The notes: generated by a model not told the origin, from the letters alone. A stretch of 64,000 nt of DNA from an uncultured Opitutia bacterium (GCA_903896015.1 CAITWF010000111.1:37224-101223); one strand, 5' to 3'; positions 25,237 to 33,497 are shown, numbered from the stretch's first letter. Program-made: numbers and translations.

Positions 25237-26100
25237 ATGTCACGTCTCCCGATCACCAAAACTCCGAAGCCCTATGTCGGCGGTGCATTCATCCGTTCTG
25301 AGAGCGGGCGCACGTTTGCTGTGAAGGATGCGGCCGGAAATTTCTTCGCCAACATCCCGCAGTGCACGCGCAAGGATCTGCGCAACGCCGTCGAGGCCGC
25401 CGCGAAAGCCGGCCCCGGCTGGGCCAAGCGGACCGCCTACAACCGCGGCCAGATTCTCTACCGCCTCGGCGAAATGCTCGAAGCGCGCCGCCAGGAAATG
25501 ATCGACGTGCACGTGCAACTCGGCGGCCCCAAAGGCCCCGTGACCAAGGCCATTGATACCGCGATCGATCGGCTGATTTACTACGCCGGTTGGGCCGACA
25601 AATACGAGCAACTGCTCGGCAACGTGAACCCGGTGGCCTCACCGCATTTTAATTTCACGGTCACCGAGCCGATGGGCGTGATCGGCGTGATCGCGCCGGA
25701 TTTTCCCCCGTTGCTGCCGCTCATCTCGCTGATCGCGCCAGCGATCGTGAGCGGCAACACGGTCGTGGCACTCGCCTCGGAGCAGGTACCGTATCCCGCG
25801 GTGCTGCTCGGCGAGATGCTCGCCACGAGCGATCTGCCGGGTGGTGTGGTGAATATTCTCACCGGCTTCCGCAAGGAACTGGTGCCGACCTTCGCGACCC
25901 ACACGCACCTACGCGCGATCGTGGGGGCGGTGGGCGCGGACGATCGCAAGGCGCTCGAACTCGGCGCCGCCGAGAGCGTGAAGCGCACGCACTTTGTTCC
26001 GGCCGAAGGCGTCAACTGGCTCGACGATTCCGCCCAGAGTCTCTTCGCGATCCGCGACACGCTGGAGTCCAAGACGACCTGGCACCCGATTGGGGCCTGA
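25237..26100 (+). CDS. Half-length aldehyde dehydrogenase homologue lacking the catalytic cysteine
   Basis: A protein of 287 residues that matches only the first part of an ALDH. It has a Y-V-G-G-A-F-I start, the Y-Y-A-G-W-A-D-K stretch shared with the preceding full ALDH, and P-M-G-V-I-G-V-I-A-P-D-F-P in place of the usual P-W-N-F-P. N-I-L-T-G-F-R-K-E-L follows. The F-T-G-S loop is replaced by A-I-V-G-A-V, and neither E-L-G-G-K nor the G-x-x-C-x-x-G-x-R cysteine is present. It ends TTWHPIGA, not by truncation at random. The layout recalls the non-catalytic second ALDH domain of ALDH16 proteins. Likely a partner or scaffold for the full enzyme (inference). Confidence 0.85.
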   Translation: MSRLPITKTPKPYVGGAFIRSESGRTFAVKDAAGNFFANIPQCTRKDLRNAVEAAAKAGPGWAKRTAYNRGQILYRLGEMLEARRQEMIDVHVQLGGPKGPVTKAIDTAIDRLIYYAGWADKYEQLLGNVNPVASPHFNFTVTEPMGVIGVIAPDFPPLLPLISLIAPAIVSGNTVVALASEQVPYPAVLLGEMLATSDLPGGVVNILTGFRKELVPTFATHTHLRAIVGAVGADDRKALELGAAESVKRTHFVPAEGVNWLDDSAQSLFAIRDTLESKTTWHPIGA

Positions 26101-26121
26101 GCGGTGTGGCTGTCGGAGCGC

Positions 26122-26589
26122 CTAGGTTTTGGTCGCGCGGTCGGCCGCGTTCTCGGCGAGGCGCTCGATGAGCTTTTCGAGGCGCCGTGCGCGCGTCTCC
26201 GGCGTGCGCGACTGGTCGAGCAGCTCGACAATGCCTCGTTTGGTCGAGGGTGAGGCGCGTTCGAGGGCGATGGCCGCAGTCGGCCGAAACTGCAGCGCGC
26301 GGAGCAAGTCGGGTGGAAATTCCGGGGCGCGCGGTCCGGGGTCTTGCGTGAGTTCGACCGTGAGCTTGTCGCCGGCGTCGAGCTTAGCCGGACGGAGCAC
26401 GTCCATTTGTAACACCAGGCGGCGCTTGTTGCCACCGGCAGGGTTGAGCGTGCTTTGGGTCGCGGCGCCTGCGTAGCGGGCGATGACCGGCACGTGTGCG
26501 CCGCCGCCCAAGGCCGCGACGATACGTGGCGGCACCAGCACCGAGCGCAGGATCCCGACTTTGACGATGGGCACGGTGAACGTCGGCAT
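26122..26589 (-). CDS. YdeI/DUF1905-like protein
   Basis: A protein of 155 residues. The N-terminal half is a DUF1905-type barrel: VPPRIVAALGGGAHVPVIAR, then LNPAGGNKRRLVLQMDVLRPAKL and D-K-L-T-V-E-L. The C-terminal half is the YdeI/OmpD-associated helical part: LERASPSTKRGIVELLDQ, then TPETRARRLEKLIERLAE. Some family members are linked to peptide or bacteriocin tolerance. The role here is unknown. Its stop is convergent with the half-ALDH gene, and it follows the sugar kinase by three bases. Confidence 0.85.
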   Translation of the reverse strand: MPTFTVPIVKVGILRSVLVPPRIVAALGGGAHVPVIARYAGAATQSTLNPAGGNKRRLVLQMDVLRPAKLDAGDKLTVELTQDPGPRAPEFPPDLLRALQFRPTAAIALERASPSTKRGIVELLDQSRTPETRARRLEKLIERLAENAADRATKT

Positions 26590-26592
26590 GGC

Positions 26593-27588
26593 TCAGCGGT
26601 CACGCTGAAATTTTGCGACCGCGGAGGCGGTGGGCATCGCGGGTGCTGTGCCAAATTTTGTGACGGAAAGCGCGGCGACGATGTTGGCGAACCGGGCGGC
26701 GGCCAATTGGTCCCCGGAGAATTTCACCAGACCGGCGGCGAACCCGCCGGCAAACGCATCGCCCGCACCGGTCGTATCGATTGCCCTCACGCGATGCGCA
26801 GCGATCGCGGTAAAGCGAGCGCGCTCGGAAACAATGCAACCGCGGGCGCCGAGCGTCAGGATGACGGTCGGCACGCGCAGCGCACGGCATAGCGTGTGGA
26901 GCTCTTCGATGGGAAGGGTGGCGAGCGTGTTTTCTGAGAATTCTTTCCGTGGTGCGACGCCGAGCGCGTTCACGAGCGCGACGAACTCACTTTCGTTTGG
27001 CAGCAACACGTCCGTGAGGCGAAGGATGCGCGGGTCGAAGTCGCTGCGCATCGGTGCGGGGTTGAGCACGGTCGTTGCGCCGGCGCGGTGCGCGAGGCCG
27101 AAGACGTGCGCGTTGACTGCGAGGTTTGTCTCGTGCTGGCAGACGACCACGCGCGCGCGGCGGATCGTTGCGGCGGGCACATCGCGCGGGGCGAGGGCGG
27201 CGTTGGCGCCGAGCGCCACGATGATTTGGTTTTGCCCGTGCGTATCAACGAGGATCGCGGCCGTGCCGGTGGCGTGCGCTGATTTTGCGCTGAAGCGTGC
27301 GGCGATTTTCTCCGCGCGGTAGAATTTCCGTGCGACCTCCGCGAAGGCGTCGCGCCCCACCGCCCCGACAAACAACGTGGCTGCGCCCGCGCGCGCCGCG
27401 GCCACCGCCTGGTTGGAACCCTTGCCGCCCGGCCCGGTGACAAACTCGCCGACCACGGTTTCGCCCGCGCGGGGAAGCGCGCCGCACCTCCACGTGAGAT
27501 CCTGCACGTAGCTGCCGACGACCACGACTTGAGGTTGCACGGCACGAACCTTGGCGAGCGCCCATGGCTCTGACAAGCCGCGTGGCAT
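26593..27588 (-). CDS. PfkB-family sugar kinase (ribokinase-like)
   Basis: A protein of 331 residues. PfkB signature 1 is G-P-G-G-K-G-S-N-Q-A-V-A-A-A-R-A-G (about residue 52). Signature 2 is D-T-T-G-A-G-D-A-F-A-G-G (about residue 271), which holds the catalytic Asp. V-V-V-G-S-Y-V-Q-D-L opens the fold. Known reactions: ATP-dependent phosphorylation of ribose, deoxyribose or similar sugars. Close to deoC, with deoA 6 kb away, a (deoxy)ribokinase role is plausible. The ATG at 27588 is chosen; a GTG 13 codons later would also fit. Confidence 0.85.
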   Translation of the reverse strand: MPRGLSEPWALAKVRAVQPQVVVVGSYVQDLTWRCGALPRAGETVVGEFVTGPGGKGSNQAVAAARAGAATLFVGAVGRDAFAEVARKFYRAEKIAARFSAKSAHATGTAAILVDTHGQNQIIVALGANAALAPRDVPAATIRRARVVVCQHETNLAVNAHVFGLAHRAGATTVLNPAPMRSDFDPRILRLTDVLLPNESEFVALVNALGVAPRKEFSENTLATLPIEELHTLCRALRVPTVILTLGARGCIVSERARFTAIAAHRVRAIDTTGAGDAFAGGFAAGLVKFSGDQLAAARFANIVAALSVTKFGTAPAMPTASAVAKFQRDR

Positions 27589-27663
27589 GCCGCTCGTCCC
27601 ACGCTCGAACCGCTCGTCCAAAGTTTGCACTCGGCGCGGGGAAGTCGTGTAGTTTGTGACTCG

Positions 27664-28803
27664 ATGGAAAACAGCACCAGCACCCACGTCGTGCTCGCGG
27701 ACGATGCGCGCCGCGCACGCGCGAAGGAGCGCTTCTACGTTCTCAGTCAGGCGTTTGGCTGGGGATGTTTCTGGGCGCTGCAATCGGTCTATATCCTCGT
27801 TTTCGCGCAGGGCGATGACGCACGCGATCCTTGGAACAGCATAGCGATTATCACCATGGTGGCGACCGAAGGACTGCTTCTCACCCACTACTCGCGCCAG
27901 TTGATTGCACGCTGGGGTTGGAAGCAACTGGGCTGGCGAGCGCTCGGTCCCCGCTTGCTCGGGTTGTCCACGGTTCAGGCGCTCATCTGGAGCGTGGTCG
28001 GCTACGGTTACATCCTCACCCTCTGCAAGCTCACCGGCGTGCCGTGGACCTCGAAATACAGCCCGGCCCTCCTGATTTTCATTAGTTGGATTAACGGCAC
28101 CTCGCTCCTTGCGGGCTGGCACTGCATTTACTTTTTCTACCATCTCTTCGATCGTTTCAACCGTTCCGAAATCGAACGTCTGAAACTCGCGACGACGGTG
28201 AAGGAGTCGGAACTGCGCTCCCTGAAATCGCAGGTCAACCCCCACTTCATCTTCAACTCGCTCAATTCTCTCCGCGCCCTGATTGACGAGGATCCGGCGC
28301 GCGCGCGCCAGTCCGTCACGCAGCTTTCCAACCTGCTCCGCTACTCGCTGCAATCAGCGCAGGCCGAGACGGTGGCGTTCGAGGACGAACTGCGCGTCGT
28401 CAACGACTACCTTGCCCTGGAGCAGGTGCGCCACGAGGAGCGCCTCCGCGTGCGGCTGGACATCGCGCCCGAGACGCTCGGCCTCGCGGTGCCGCCGCTG
28501 CTCCTGCAGACCCTCGTTGAAAACGCCGTCAAATACGGCATCTCCACTCGCCCCGAGGGCGGCGAGATTGTTGTCGTCGCGCGGTGCGAGGGCGGGCAAC
28601 TGCACCTGCGGGTGACAAATCCCGGCACGCTCGCGCCTGCGGGCGGAGCGGCGCGGAGCGGTTCGACCGGTCTCGGGCTGAAGAATGCCGCCGAGCGTCT
28701 GAAAATCTCCTTCGGCGATCGCGCGAAGCTCCAGTTGCGCTCGGAAACCCCGTCGCTCGTCGTCGCGGATGTCTCGCTGCCCGTCCAGATGACGCGCGCC
28801 TGA
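27664..28803 (+). CDS. LytS/YehU-type membrane sensor histidine kinase
   Basis: A protein of 379 residues. Four membrane segments lie between about residues 25 and 160. The His_kinase domain follows, with the acceptor motif N-P-H-F-I-F-N-S-L-N-S-L-R-A-L near residue 192. A HATPase domain has L-L-L-Q-T-L-V-E-N-A-V-K-Y-G and G-L-G-L-K-N-A-A-E-R-L. These features define LytS-type kinases, which pair with LytTR regulators. The partner lies 13 bases downstream and an ABC exporter follows. In Bacillus the similar NatK/NatR pair controls natAB, so export control is the likely job here (inference). Confidence 0.9.
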   Translation: MENSTSTHVVLADDARRARAKERFYVLSQAFGWGCFWALQSVYILVFAQGDDARDPWNSIAIITMVATEGLLLTHYSRQLIARWGWKQLGWRALGPRLLGLSTVQALIWSVVGYGYILTLCKLTGVPWTSKYSPALLIFISWINGTSLLAGWHCIYFFYHLFDRFNRSEIERLKLATTVKESELRSLKSQVNPHFIFNSLNSLRALIDEDPARARQSVTQLSNLLRYSLQSAQAETVAFEDELRVVNDYLALEQVRHEERLRVRLDIAPETLGLAVPPLLLQTLVENAVKYGISTRPEGGEIVVVARCEGGQLHLRVTNPGTLAPAGGAARSGSTGLGLKNAAERLKISFGDRAKLQLRSETPSLVVADVSLPVQMTRA

Positions 28804-28816
28804 AAATTTGACCCGT

Positions 28817-29554
28817 ATGAAGGCCCTGCTCATCGACGATGAACGGCTCGCGCGCAACGAACTCCGCCGGCTCCTGGCGGCGTTTCCGGAAATCACGATC
28901 GCGGGCGAGGCGGCCAACACCAAGCAGGCGCGCGAACAGATCGTGGCACTCTCGCCTGACCTTATTTTTCTCGACGTCCAAATGCCGGGCGAGACCGGCC
29001 TCGAACTGCTCGAGTCGCTCGAGCCCCCGGTGCCCCACGTGATTTTCACCACGGCTTATGACGAGTTCGCGGTCAAGGCCTTCGATCTCAATGCGCTCGA
29101 CTACTTGCTGAAGCCCGTCGATCCGGCGCGCCTCGCCGCCGCGATCGGCAAGCTCCGCGACAAGATTGCGGGCGCCACGGCCGACCCCGCCGCCGCCAAA
29201 TCCGCGCCGCGCACGGCGCTCGCCGCCGAGGATAAGGTCTTTGTGCGCGAGGGAGATCGCTGCTGGTTCGTCGAGGTGAAATCGATCCGGCTGCTCGAGA
29301 GTGAAGGCAACTACACGCGGGTGCATTTCGAGAACGCGCAGCCGCAGCTCTTCCGCTCACTCAACGCGATGGAGGAGCGGCTCGACCCGAAATATTTTTT
29401 CCGCGCGAACCGGCGCCAGATCATCAATCTCTCCTGGATCGAGAAGATTGAGCCGTGGTTTAGCGGCGGGCTGCTAGTGCACCTCAAGGGCGGGGCGAAG
29501 GTCGAACTCAGCCGGCGGCAGGCGCAGGATTTTCGCGAAAAAATGAGCCTGTAG
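28817..29554 (+). CDS. LytTR-family response regulator
   Basis: A protein of 245 residues. The receiver domain has L-I-D-D-E-R, the phosphorylation site L-I-F-L-D-V-Q-M-P-G (about residue 54) and Y-L-L-K-P-V-D (about residue 104). The LytTR DNA-binding domain has V-K-S-I-R-L-L-E-S-E-G-N-Y-T-R-V, F-R-S-L-N-A-M-E-E-R-L and F-F-R-A-N-R-R-Q-I-I-N-L. The ATG at 28817 is used; a TTG three codons earlier is possible. It forms an operon with the LytS kinase. A purine/pyrimidine hairpin region separates it from the ABC genes. Confidence 0.92.
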   Translation: MKALLIDDERLARNELRRLLAAFPEITIAGEAANTKQAREQIVALSPDLIFLDVQMPGETGLELLESLEPPVPHVIFTTAYDEFAVKAFDLNALDYLLKPVDPARLAAAIGKLRDKIAGATADPAAAKSAPRTALAAEDKVFVREGDRCWFVEVKSIRLLESEGNYTRVHFENAQPQLFRSLNAMEERLDPKYFFRANRRQIINLSWIEKIEPWFSGGLLVHLKGGAKVELSRRQAQDFREKMSL

Positions 29555-29647
29555 AAAATTGGAAAACGGCGGAAAAGCGGAAAACGACTGCTTGCTCCCG
29601 TTTTTCCCCGACTACTCGTTTTTCTCCTTTCCCGACTTTCCCATCCC
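29555..29647. repeat. Intergenic GGAAAA-C / G-TTTTTCC repeat region
   Basis: Four GGAAAA-type units (GGAAAACGGC, GGAAAAGCGG, GGAAAACGAC and a related GAAAATTGG) at 29554-29588 are followed by complementary CGTTTTTCC, CGTTTTTCTCC and GACTTTCCC units at 29599-29642. The two blocks can fold on each other. The region may serve as a leaky terminator or mRNA processing site between regulator and exporter genes. It resembles dispersed intergenic repeats rather than a coding segment. Confidence 0.5.
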
Positions 29648-30391
29648 ATGATCGAAGCCGTCAACCTCACCAAGATTTTCCGCGATAAGAAACGTGGAGA
29701 GATTTTCGCCACCAAGGACGTTTCGTTTCGCGTCGTGCCCGGCGAAATCTATGGGCTGCTCGGCGCGAACGGCGCCGGCAAGACGTCGACTCTCCGCGTG
29801 CTGGCGACGCTGCTCGCCCCGAGCAGCGGCTCCGCCGTGATCGCCGGGCATGACATCGTGCGTGCGCCGGAAAAAGTGCGGGCGCATGTCGGGTTTCTGG
29901 CTGCAAGCACTGCGCTCTACGGCCGCCTCACCGCGCGCGAGATGATCACTTATTTCGGCCGGCTCAACGGCATGGCCGACGCCGCGATCCGCGCCCGCAT
30001 CAAGCTGCTCGCGGACGAGCTCGACATGCACGAATTCCTCGATCGCCGCTGCGAAAAGTTTTCCACGGGCATGAAGCAGAAAACGTCGATCGCGCGGACG
30101 CTCATCCATGACCCGGCGGTGATGATTTTCGACGAACCGACGCTCGGTCTCGACGTCATGACGGCGCGGGCAATCGTGCGGTTCGTGCGCGACTGCCGCG
30201 CACGCGGCAAGACGGTGATATACTCGACGCACGTCATGAGCGAAGTGGAGAAACTCTGCGATCGGGTGGGAATTATCCACGATGGCCGGCTGTGTGCGGA
30301 GGGCACGGTGGGCGATTTGCTCACCCGCACCGGCGAGACGGATTTGGAGGAGGCGTTTGTGAAACTCGCGGGGATCAAGGAGGCCGCATGA
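29648..30391 (+). CDS. ABC transporter ATP-binding protein (NatA-like)
   Basis: A protein of 247 residues. The Walker A motif is G-A-N-G-A-G-K-T-S (about residue 41). The signature F-S-T-G-M-K-Q-K stands in place of LSGGQ, and Walker B is V-M-I-F-D-E-P-T-L-G-L-D. The switch histidine lies in Y-S-T-H-V-M. The FSTGMKQK form is typical of NatA/drug-type exporters. Its stop overlaps the permease ATG (ATGA at 30388-30391). Together with the permease it forms a two-component exporter placed after LytS/LytTR genes. Confidence 0.93.
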   Translation: MIEAVNLTKIFRDKKRGEIFATKDVSFRVVPGEIYGLLGANGAGKTSTLRVLATLLAPSSGSAVIAGHDIVRAPEKVRAHVGFLAASTALYGRLTAREMITYFGRLNGMADAAIRARIKLLADELDMHEFLDRRCEKFSTGMKQKTSIARTLIHDPAVMIFDEPTLGLDVMTARAIVRFVRDCRARGKTVIYSTHVMSEVEKLCDRVGIIHDGRLCAEGTVGDLLTRTGETDLEEAFVKLAGIKEAA

Positions 30392-31611
30392 ACTGGCGCA
30401 GCATCAGAACGATTTACACGAAGGAGCTGCGGGACTTGTTGCGCGACAAGCGCACGGTGCGCTCGATGATCGTGATCCCACTGATCGTGATGCCAGCGCT
30501 GACGTTTGGCGTCGGCAAAATTGCCACGATGGTGGTTTCGAAAGCCCGGGCGGAAACGCCGAGCGTGATGGTGCTCGGCGGCGCGGATTCGCCAGACGTG
30601 ATCACGCAGTTGAAAAAGGAAGCGAAGATTAACCTCGTGCCGGAGGCCGCGGATTGGGCTCAGCAGATTTCCGACAAGAAGCTGCGCGTGGCGGTGCGGC
30701 TGCCGGAAAAATTTGAGGCGGGGCTCAAGGCGGGCGCGGCGCCGACGGTGACAATTTATCACTATGAGGGCGAATTGAAGTCGGGTTTTGCGGTGGGCGA
30801 GATGGAGAAATTTTTCCGCGGGTTGAGCGCACAGACCGCAAAAGAGCGGCTGGCCGAGCACGGGCTGCCAGCGACACTGGTGCAACCCTTCGAGACGAAG
30901 CGCGAGAATGTCGCGCCGCCCGAGAAAGTCGGCGGCAACACGCTCGGGGGCATCCTGCCCTACATGATTATCATTTTGTGTTTTATGGGCGCGGTATATC
31001 CGGCACTCGACATGACGGCAGGCGAGAAGGAGCGCGGCACGATGGAGACTTTGCTGTGCAGCCCGGTGAACCGCGTCGATATCGTGCTCGGAAAATTTCT
31101 GATGGTCCTCACGGGATCGCTGTCGGCGATGGCGCTGTCGCTGCTGTCGATGTCGGTGAGTTTCTTTTTGCTCGGCTCGATGTTCGGCGGCCGGGCGGCC
31201 GCGGTGGCCGGTGCGGCGGCGACCAGCGCGCCGCTCCCGATGATCGATCCGCTGGGGATTTTCGGGGTACTCGCGATGGTGTTGCCGGTGGCAGTGCTTT
31301 TTTCCGCGGTGATTTTCACCGTGGCGCTCTTCGCAAAGAGCTTCAAGGAGGCGCAGAGTTACGTGCAACCGATGGTCTTCGTGATCATCATGCCGGCAAT
31401 CATCGGCATGCTGCCCGGCATCGATCTCAATGCGCGGCTTGCGCTCGTGCCGATTCTCAACCTTTCGCTCGTGTGCAAGGAGATGCTTTCCGGTGTGTGG
31501 CATTGGAACTACATCGCGATCATCTTCGGTTCGACCTGCGTTTATGCGGGCGTCGCGCTGGCGCTGGCGGTGCGGATGTTCAACCGCGAGGACGTGATTT
31601 TCCGCACCTAA
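30388..31611 (+). CDS. ABC-2 type exporter permease (NatB-like)
   Basis: A protein of 407 residues. A membrane segment near the N-terminus follows IYTKELRDLLRDKRT. A large extracytoplasmic domain (about residues 45-195) comes next, then five or six membrane segments. The hallmark G-E-K-E-R-G-T-M-E-T-L-L-C-S-P-V lies near residue 220. This is the NatB/ABC2 family layout. NatB in Bacillus exports Na+; other members export drugs or lipids. The substrate cannot be read here. Coupled to the ATPase gene by a four-base overlap. Confidence 0.92.
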   Translation: MNWRSIRTIYTKELRDLLRDKRTVRSMIVIPLIVMPALTFGVGKIATMVVSKARAETPSVMVLGGADSPDVITQLKKEAKINLVPEAADWAQQISDKKLRVAVRLPEKFEAGLKAGAAPTVTIYHYEGELKSGFAVGEMEKFFRGLSAQTAKERLAEHGLPATLVQPFETKRENVAPPEKVGGNTLGGILPYMIIILCFMGAVYPALDMTAGEKERGTMETLLCSPVNRVDIVLGKFLMVLTGSLSAMALSLLSMSVSFFLLGSMFGGRAAAVAGAAATSAPLPMIDPLGIFGVLAMVLPVAVLFSAVIFTVALFAKSFKEAQSYVQPMVFVIIMPAIIGMLPGIDLNARLALVPILNLSLVCKEMLSGVWHWNYIAIIFGSTCVYAGVALALAVRMFNREDVIFRT

Positions 31612-31704
31612 GCGCGGTGGACGCGCGTGGCGGAGCGCGTTGGTAAAGATTTGTCGAAAACCTGGCGCGTGGCCGTAAACCGCGGGTAAAAGCCGGCTGC
31701 CCCC

Positions 31705-32373
31705 ATGGCGTCCGGCGCGGGCTGTGGTCTATGCTCCATGTCGTCGAATCCACCGCAGCCTCCGCCCTCCATGAGCAACACCACGATCACGTTTCCTCCA
31801 TCCGCGCCGACGCTGAAGCTGGCGTCGCGCAGCGCCGCGAATCCGCCCTCAGAAAAATGGGCCGCGACCCTCGCCGAGGAACGCCGCCGGCTCCACGAAG
31901 ATCAGGAGGCCCTGCGCGAGCGCGAGGCCAATCTCCGCGAATACGAGGCCCGCCTGCGCGCGCTTCAAGCGGATATCGAGGCGGGCCGCGGTGCGCCGCC
32001 GGTCACGACCACGCACAAGACGGCGACGCCGTTTTTGCGGCCGTCGAGCAAGTCGCCGTTTGCCGACGACCGGGCGCTGCAGACTGCGTGGGAAAAATTT
32101 CACCGTGCGCGTGAACTCTTCGGGGCCGAGCAGGCTCACCTGCGGGACGAGCGCATTGTGCTGAGCGATCAGCAGACCGAAGTGAAACGCCGCGAGGAGG
32201 CCGTCTTGAGACGTGAGATGAATGTGGCCGCCCGCGAGCAACTCATCGCCGCCACGAACACGGACGCCTGCACCGGCGAACCGATTGCAAGCGAGCACAC
32301 GATGTCCGCGATGACGCGGCTCACGCGCGGGCCATTTCAAATGGCGCGCTCCGTCTTTGGGGGAAAGAAATAG
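31705..32373 (+). CDS. Coiled-coil hypothetical protein
   Basis: A protein of up to 222 residues. A disordered Pro/Ser-rich start leads into a long charged coiled coil (EERRRLHEDQEALREREANL...RLRALQADIEAG, about residues 57-97). A linker and a second coiled coil (FGAEQAHLRDERIVLSDQQTEVKRREEAV, about 140-185) follow. A short tail ends ARSVFGGKK. No catalytic motif or signal is seen, and I do not recognise the family. Start uncertain: ATGs at 31705, 31738 and 31771 all lack a clear ribosome binding site. Confidence 0.65.
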   Translation: MASGAGCGLCSMSSNPPQPPPSMSNTTITFPPSAPTLKLASRSAANPPSEKWAATLAEERRRLHEDQEALREREANLREYEARLRALQADIEAGRGAPPVTTTHKTATPFLRPSSKSPFADDRALQTAWEKFHRARELFGAEQAHLRDERIVLSDQQTEVKRREEAVLRREMNVAAREQLIAATNTDACTGEPIASEHTMSAMTRLTRGPFQMARSVFGGKK

Positions 32374-32512
32374 CGCTCCGTTCCGGGCGCCGCACACGGG
32401 TGTCCGCCCGGAAGGCGCGAAATTTTCTTGCACCGCCCCTTGCGCCAACGCATCACTTCGCGCCGTGATTAGTTCCGCCAAGTCCACCGCCGCCGCGATC
32501 GTCGTCAACACG

Positions 32513-32575
32513 ATGACGATGAAACGCGCACGCTGGCACGGGTCGGCTTGGCGACGATGGTCACACGCGCTCTGA
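32513..32575 (+). CDS. Candidate Trp-rich leader peptide
   Basis: A 20-codon frame starting ATG ACG ATG AAA encodes MTMKRARWHGSAWRRWSHAL, with three Trp codons within ten positions. It can be extended to a GTG at 32465. It ends 46 bases before a strong intrinsic terminator, and the Trp codon region is complementary to the terminator's 5' arm. This is the arrangement of an amino-acid attenuator leader. There is no clear ribosome binding site, and the downstream genes are not trp genes, so the call is tentative. Confidence 0.35.
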   Translation: MTMKRARWHGSAWRRWSHAL

Positions 32576-32629
32576 GCGCTGCGGATAAAAGACAGAACGC
32601 ACTCCGCTAAAACCACCGCCAAGCCCGAC
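32542..32629 (+). promoter_or_regulatory. Possible antiterminator pairing in a candidate attenuator
   Basis: GTCGGCTTGGCG at 32542-32553 pairs with CGCCAAGCCCGAC at 32617-32629, twelve pairs with one bulged base. The second strand overlaps the 5' arm of the terminator at 32622-32645. The two folds exclude each other. The complementarity is read directly; a regulatory switch is inference. Confidence 0.4.
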
Positions 32630-32650
32630 TCAACCGAGTCGGGCTTTTTT
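32622..32650 (+). terminator. Strong intrinsic terminator or attenuator upstream of the methyltransferase gene
   Basis: AGCCCGACTC (32622-32631) and GAGTCGGGCT (32636-32645) form a perfect ten-base stem with loop AACC, followed by a T run to 32650. It lies 248 bases after the coiled-coil gene and 52 bases before the methyltransferase ATG. It either ends the upstream transcript or attenuates the downstream one. Confidence 0.8.
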
Positions 32651-32702
32651 ATTTCCCAAAACTTTTCCCGTTCGTTTCCACCACCCGTTCGTTCCGATCC
32701 CC

Positions 32703-33497
32703 ATGCCAACCGTAACTGCCAAGCCTCTTCCCGCCGCGTTTGCGCGGCGGTTCCCTAGACCGGCGGCGTCACGCGCGACGCCGGACTCCCCGTCCCAGCC
32801 GCAACCGCTCGATCTGCCGACGATTTCGTTCTTCGGTCGCACGCTCGCCGAATATGCGCAGTTCTTCGCGCTCGATCTGGCCGCGCTGAAAAAGCGTGAC
32901 GTGCTCGACGTCGCCTCCGGCCCCTCGTCATTCACGGCCGAGGCGCATGCTCGCGGCATTGATGCCGTCGCGGTCGATCCACTCTACACGAGCACGCCCG
33001 ACGCGTTGCGGGCGCGGGTGGAGGGCGACTACGCACACATGTTCGCGCAGATGCGCGCTCGCCCGCGGCTCTTCAAGTTCAAGAGCTTTCCGTCAATCGA
33101 TGCCGCGGAGACCGATCGGCGACTCGCCGCGCAACGGTTTCTCGCGGACTTCGAGGCGCAGCGGTTTTACGGTCGCTACGTCGGCGCGTCGCTGCCGCGG
33201 TTGCCGTTCTTCGACGGCACCTTCGATCTCGTGCTGTGTGCGCACCTGCTTTTCACGTATGCGGGCCGGTTCGATTTCGACTGGCACCTCGCGGCGTGCA
33301 AGGAACTCGTGCGCGTGAGCGCCGGCGAAGTGCGGCTACACCCGATCGTCGCGACCGACGGCCGGACCTATCCTGGCCTGCCCCGGCTGCGGCGCGAACT
33401 GAAGGCCGCCGGCATCGCGAGCGAACTCGTTCGCGTCGACTACGAATTTTTTGTCGGCGCGGACTCGATGCTCGTGCTGAAGAAAGCCGTGCCATGA
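32703..33497 (+). CDS. Class I SAM-dependent methyltransferase
   Basis: A protein of 264 residues. After a basic, Pro-rich N-terminus (about 40 residues), motif I reads V-L-D-V-A-S-G-P-S-S-F-T-A-E-A (about residue 66). G-I-D-A-V-A-V-D-P-L-Y gives the acidic motif II, and F-D-G-T-F-D-L-V-L-C-A-H-L-L-F lies near residue 170. The Rossmann fold with SAM is clear; the substrate is not. Its stop overlaps the next ATG (ATGA at 33494-33497). A terminator-like hairpin precedes it. Confidence 0.85.
   Translation: MPTVTAKPLPAAFARRFPRPAASRATPDSPSQPQPLDLPTISFFGRTLAEYAQFFALDLAALKKRDVLDVASGPSSFTAEAHARGIDAVAVDPLYTSTPDALRARVEGDYAHMFAQMRARPRLFKFKSFPSIDAAETDRRLAAQRFLADFEAQRFYGRYVGASLPRLPFFDGTFDLVLCAHLLFTYAGRFDFDWHLAACKELVRVSAGEVRLHPIVATDGRTYPGLPRLRRELKAAGIASELVRVDYEFFVGADSMLVLKKAVP

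Noticed and set aside
27589..28353. Upstream in-frame extension of the sugar kinase
   Set aside because: It would overlap the LytS kinase gene on the other strand and has no family similarity. PfkB proteins start at about 27588.
32357..32512. Longer version of the Trp leader frame from ATG 32357
   Set aside because: It starts inside the coiled-coil gene and the first part has no coding character. A short leader from 32513 or 32465 is more likely.
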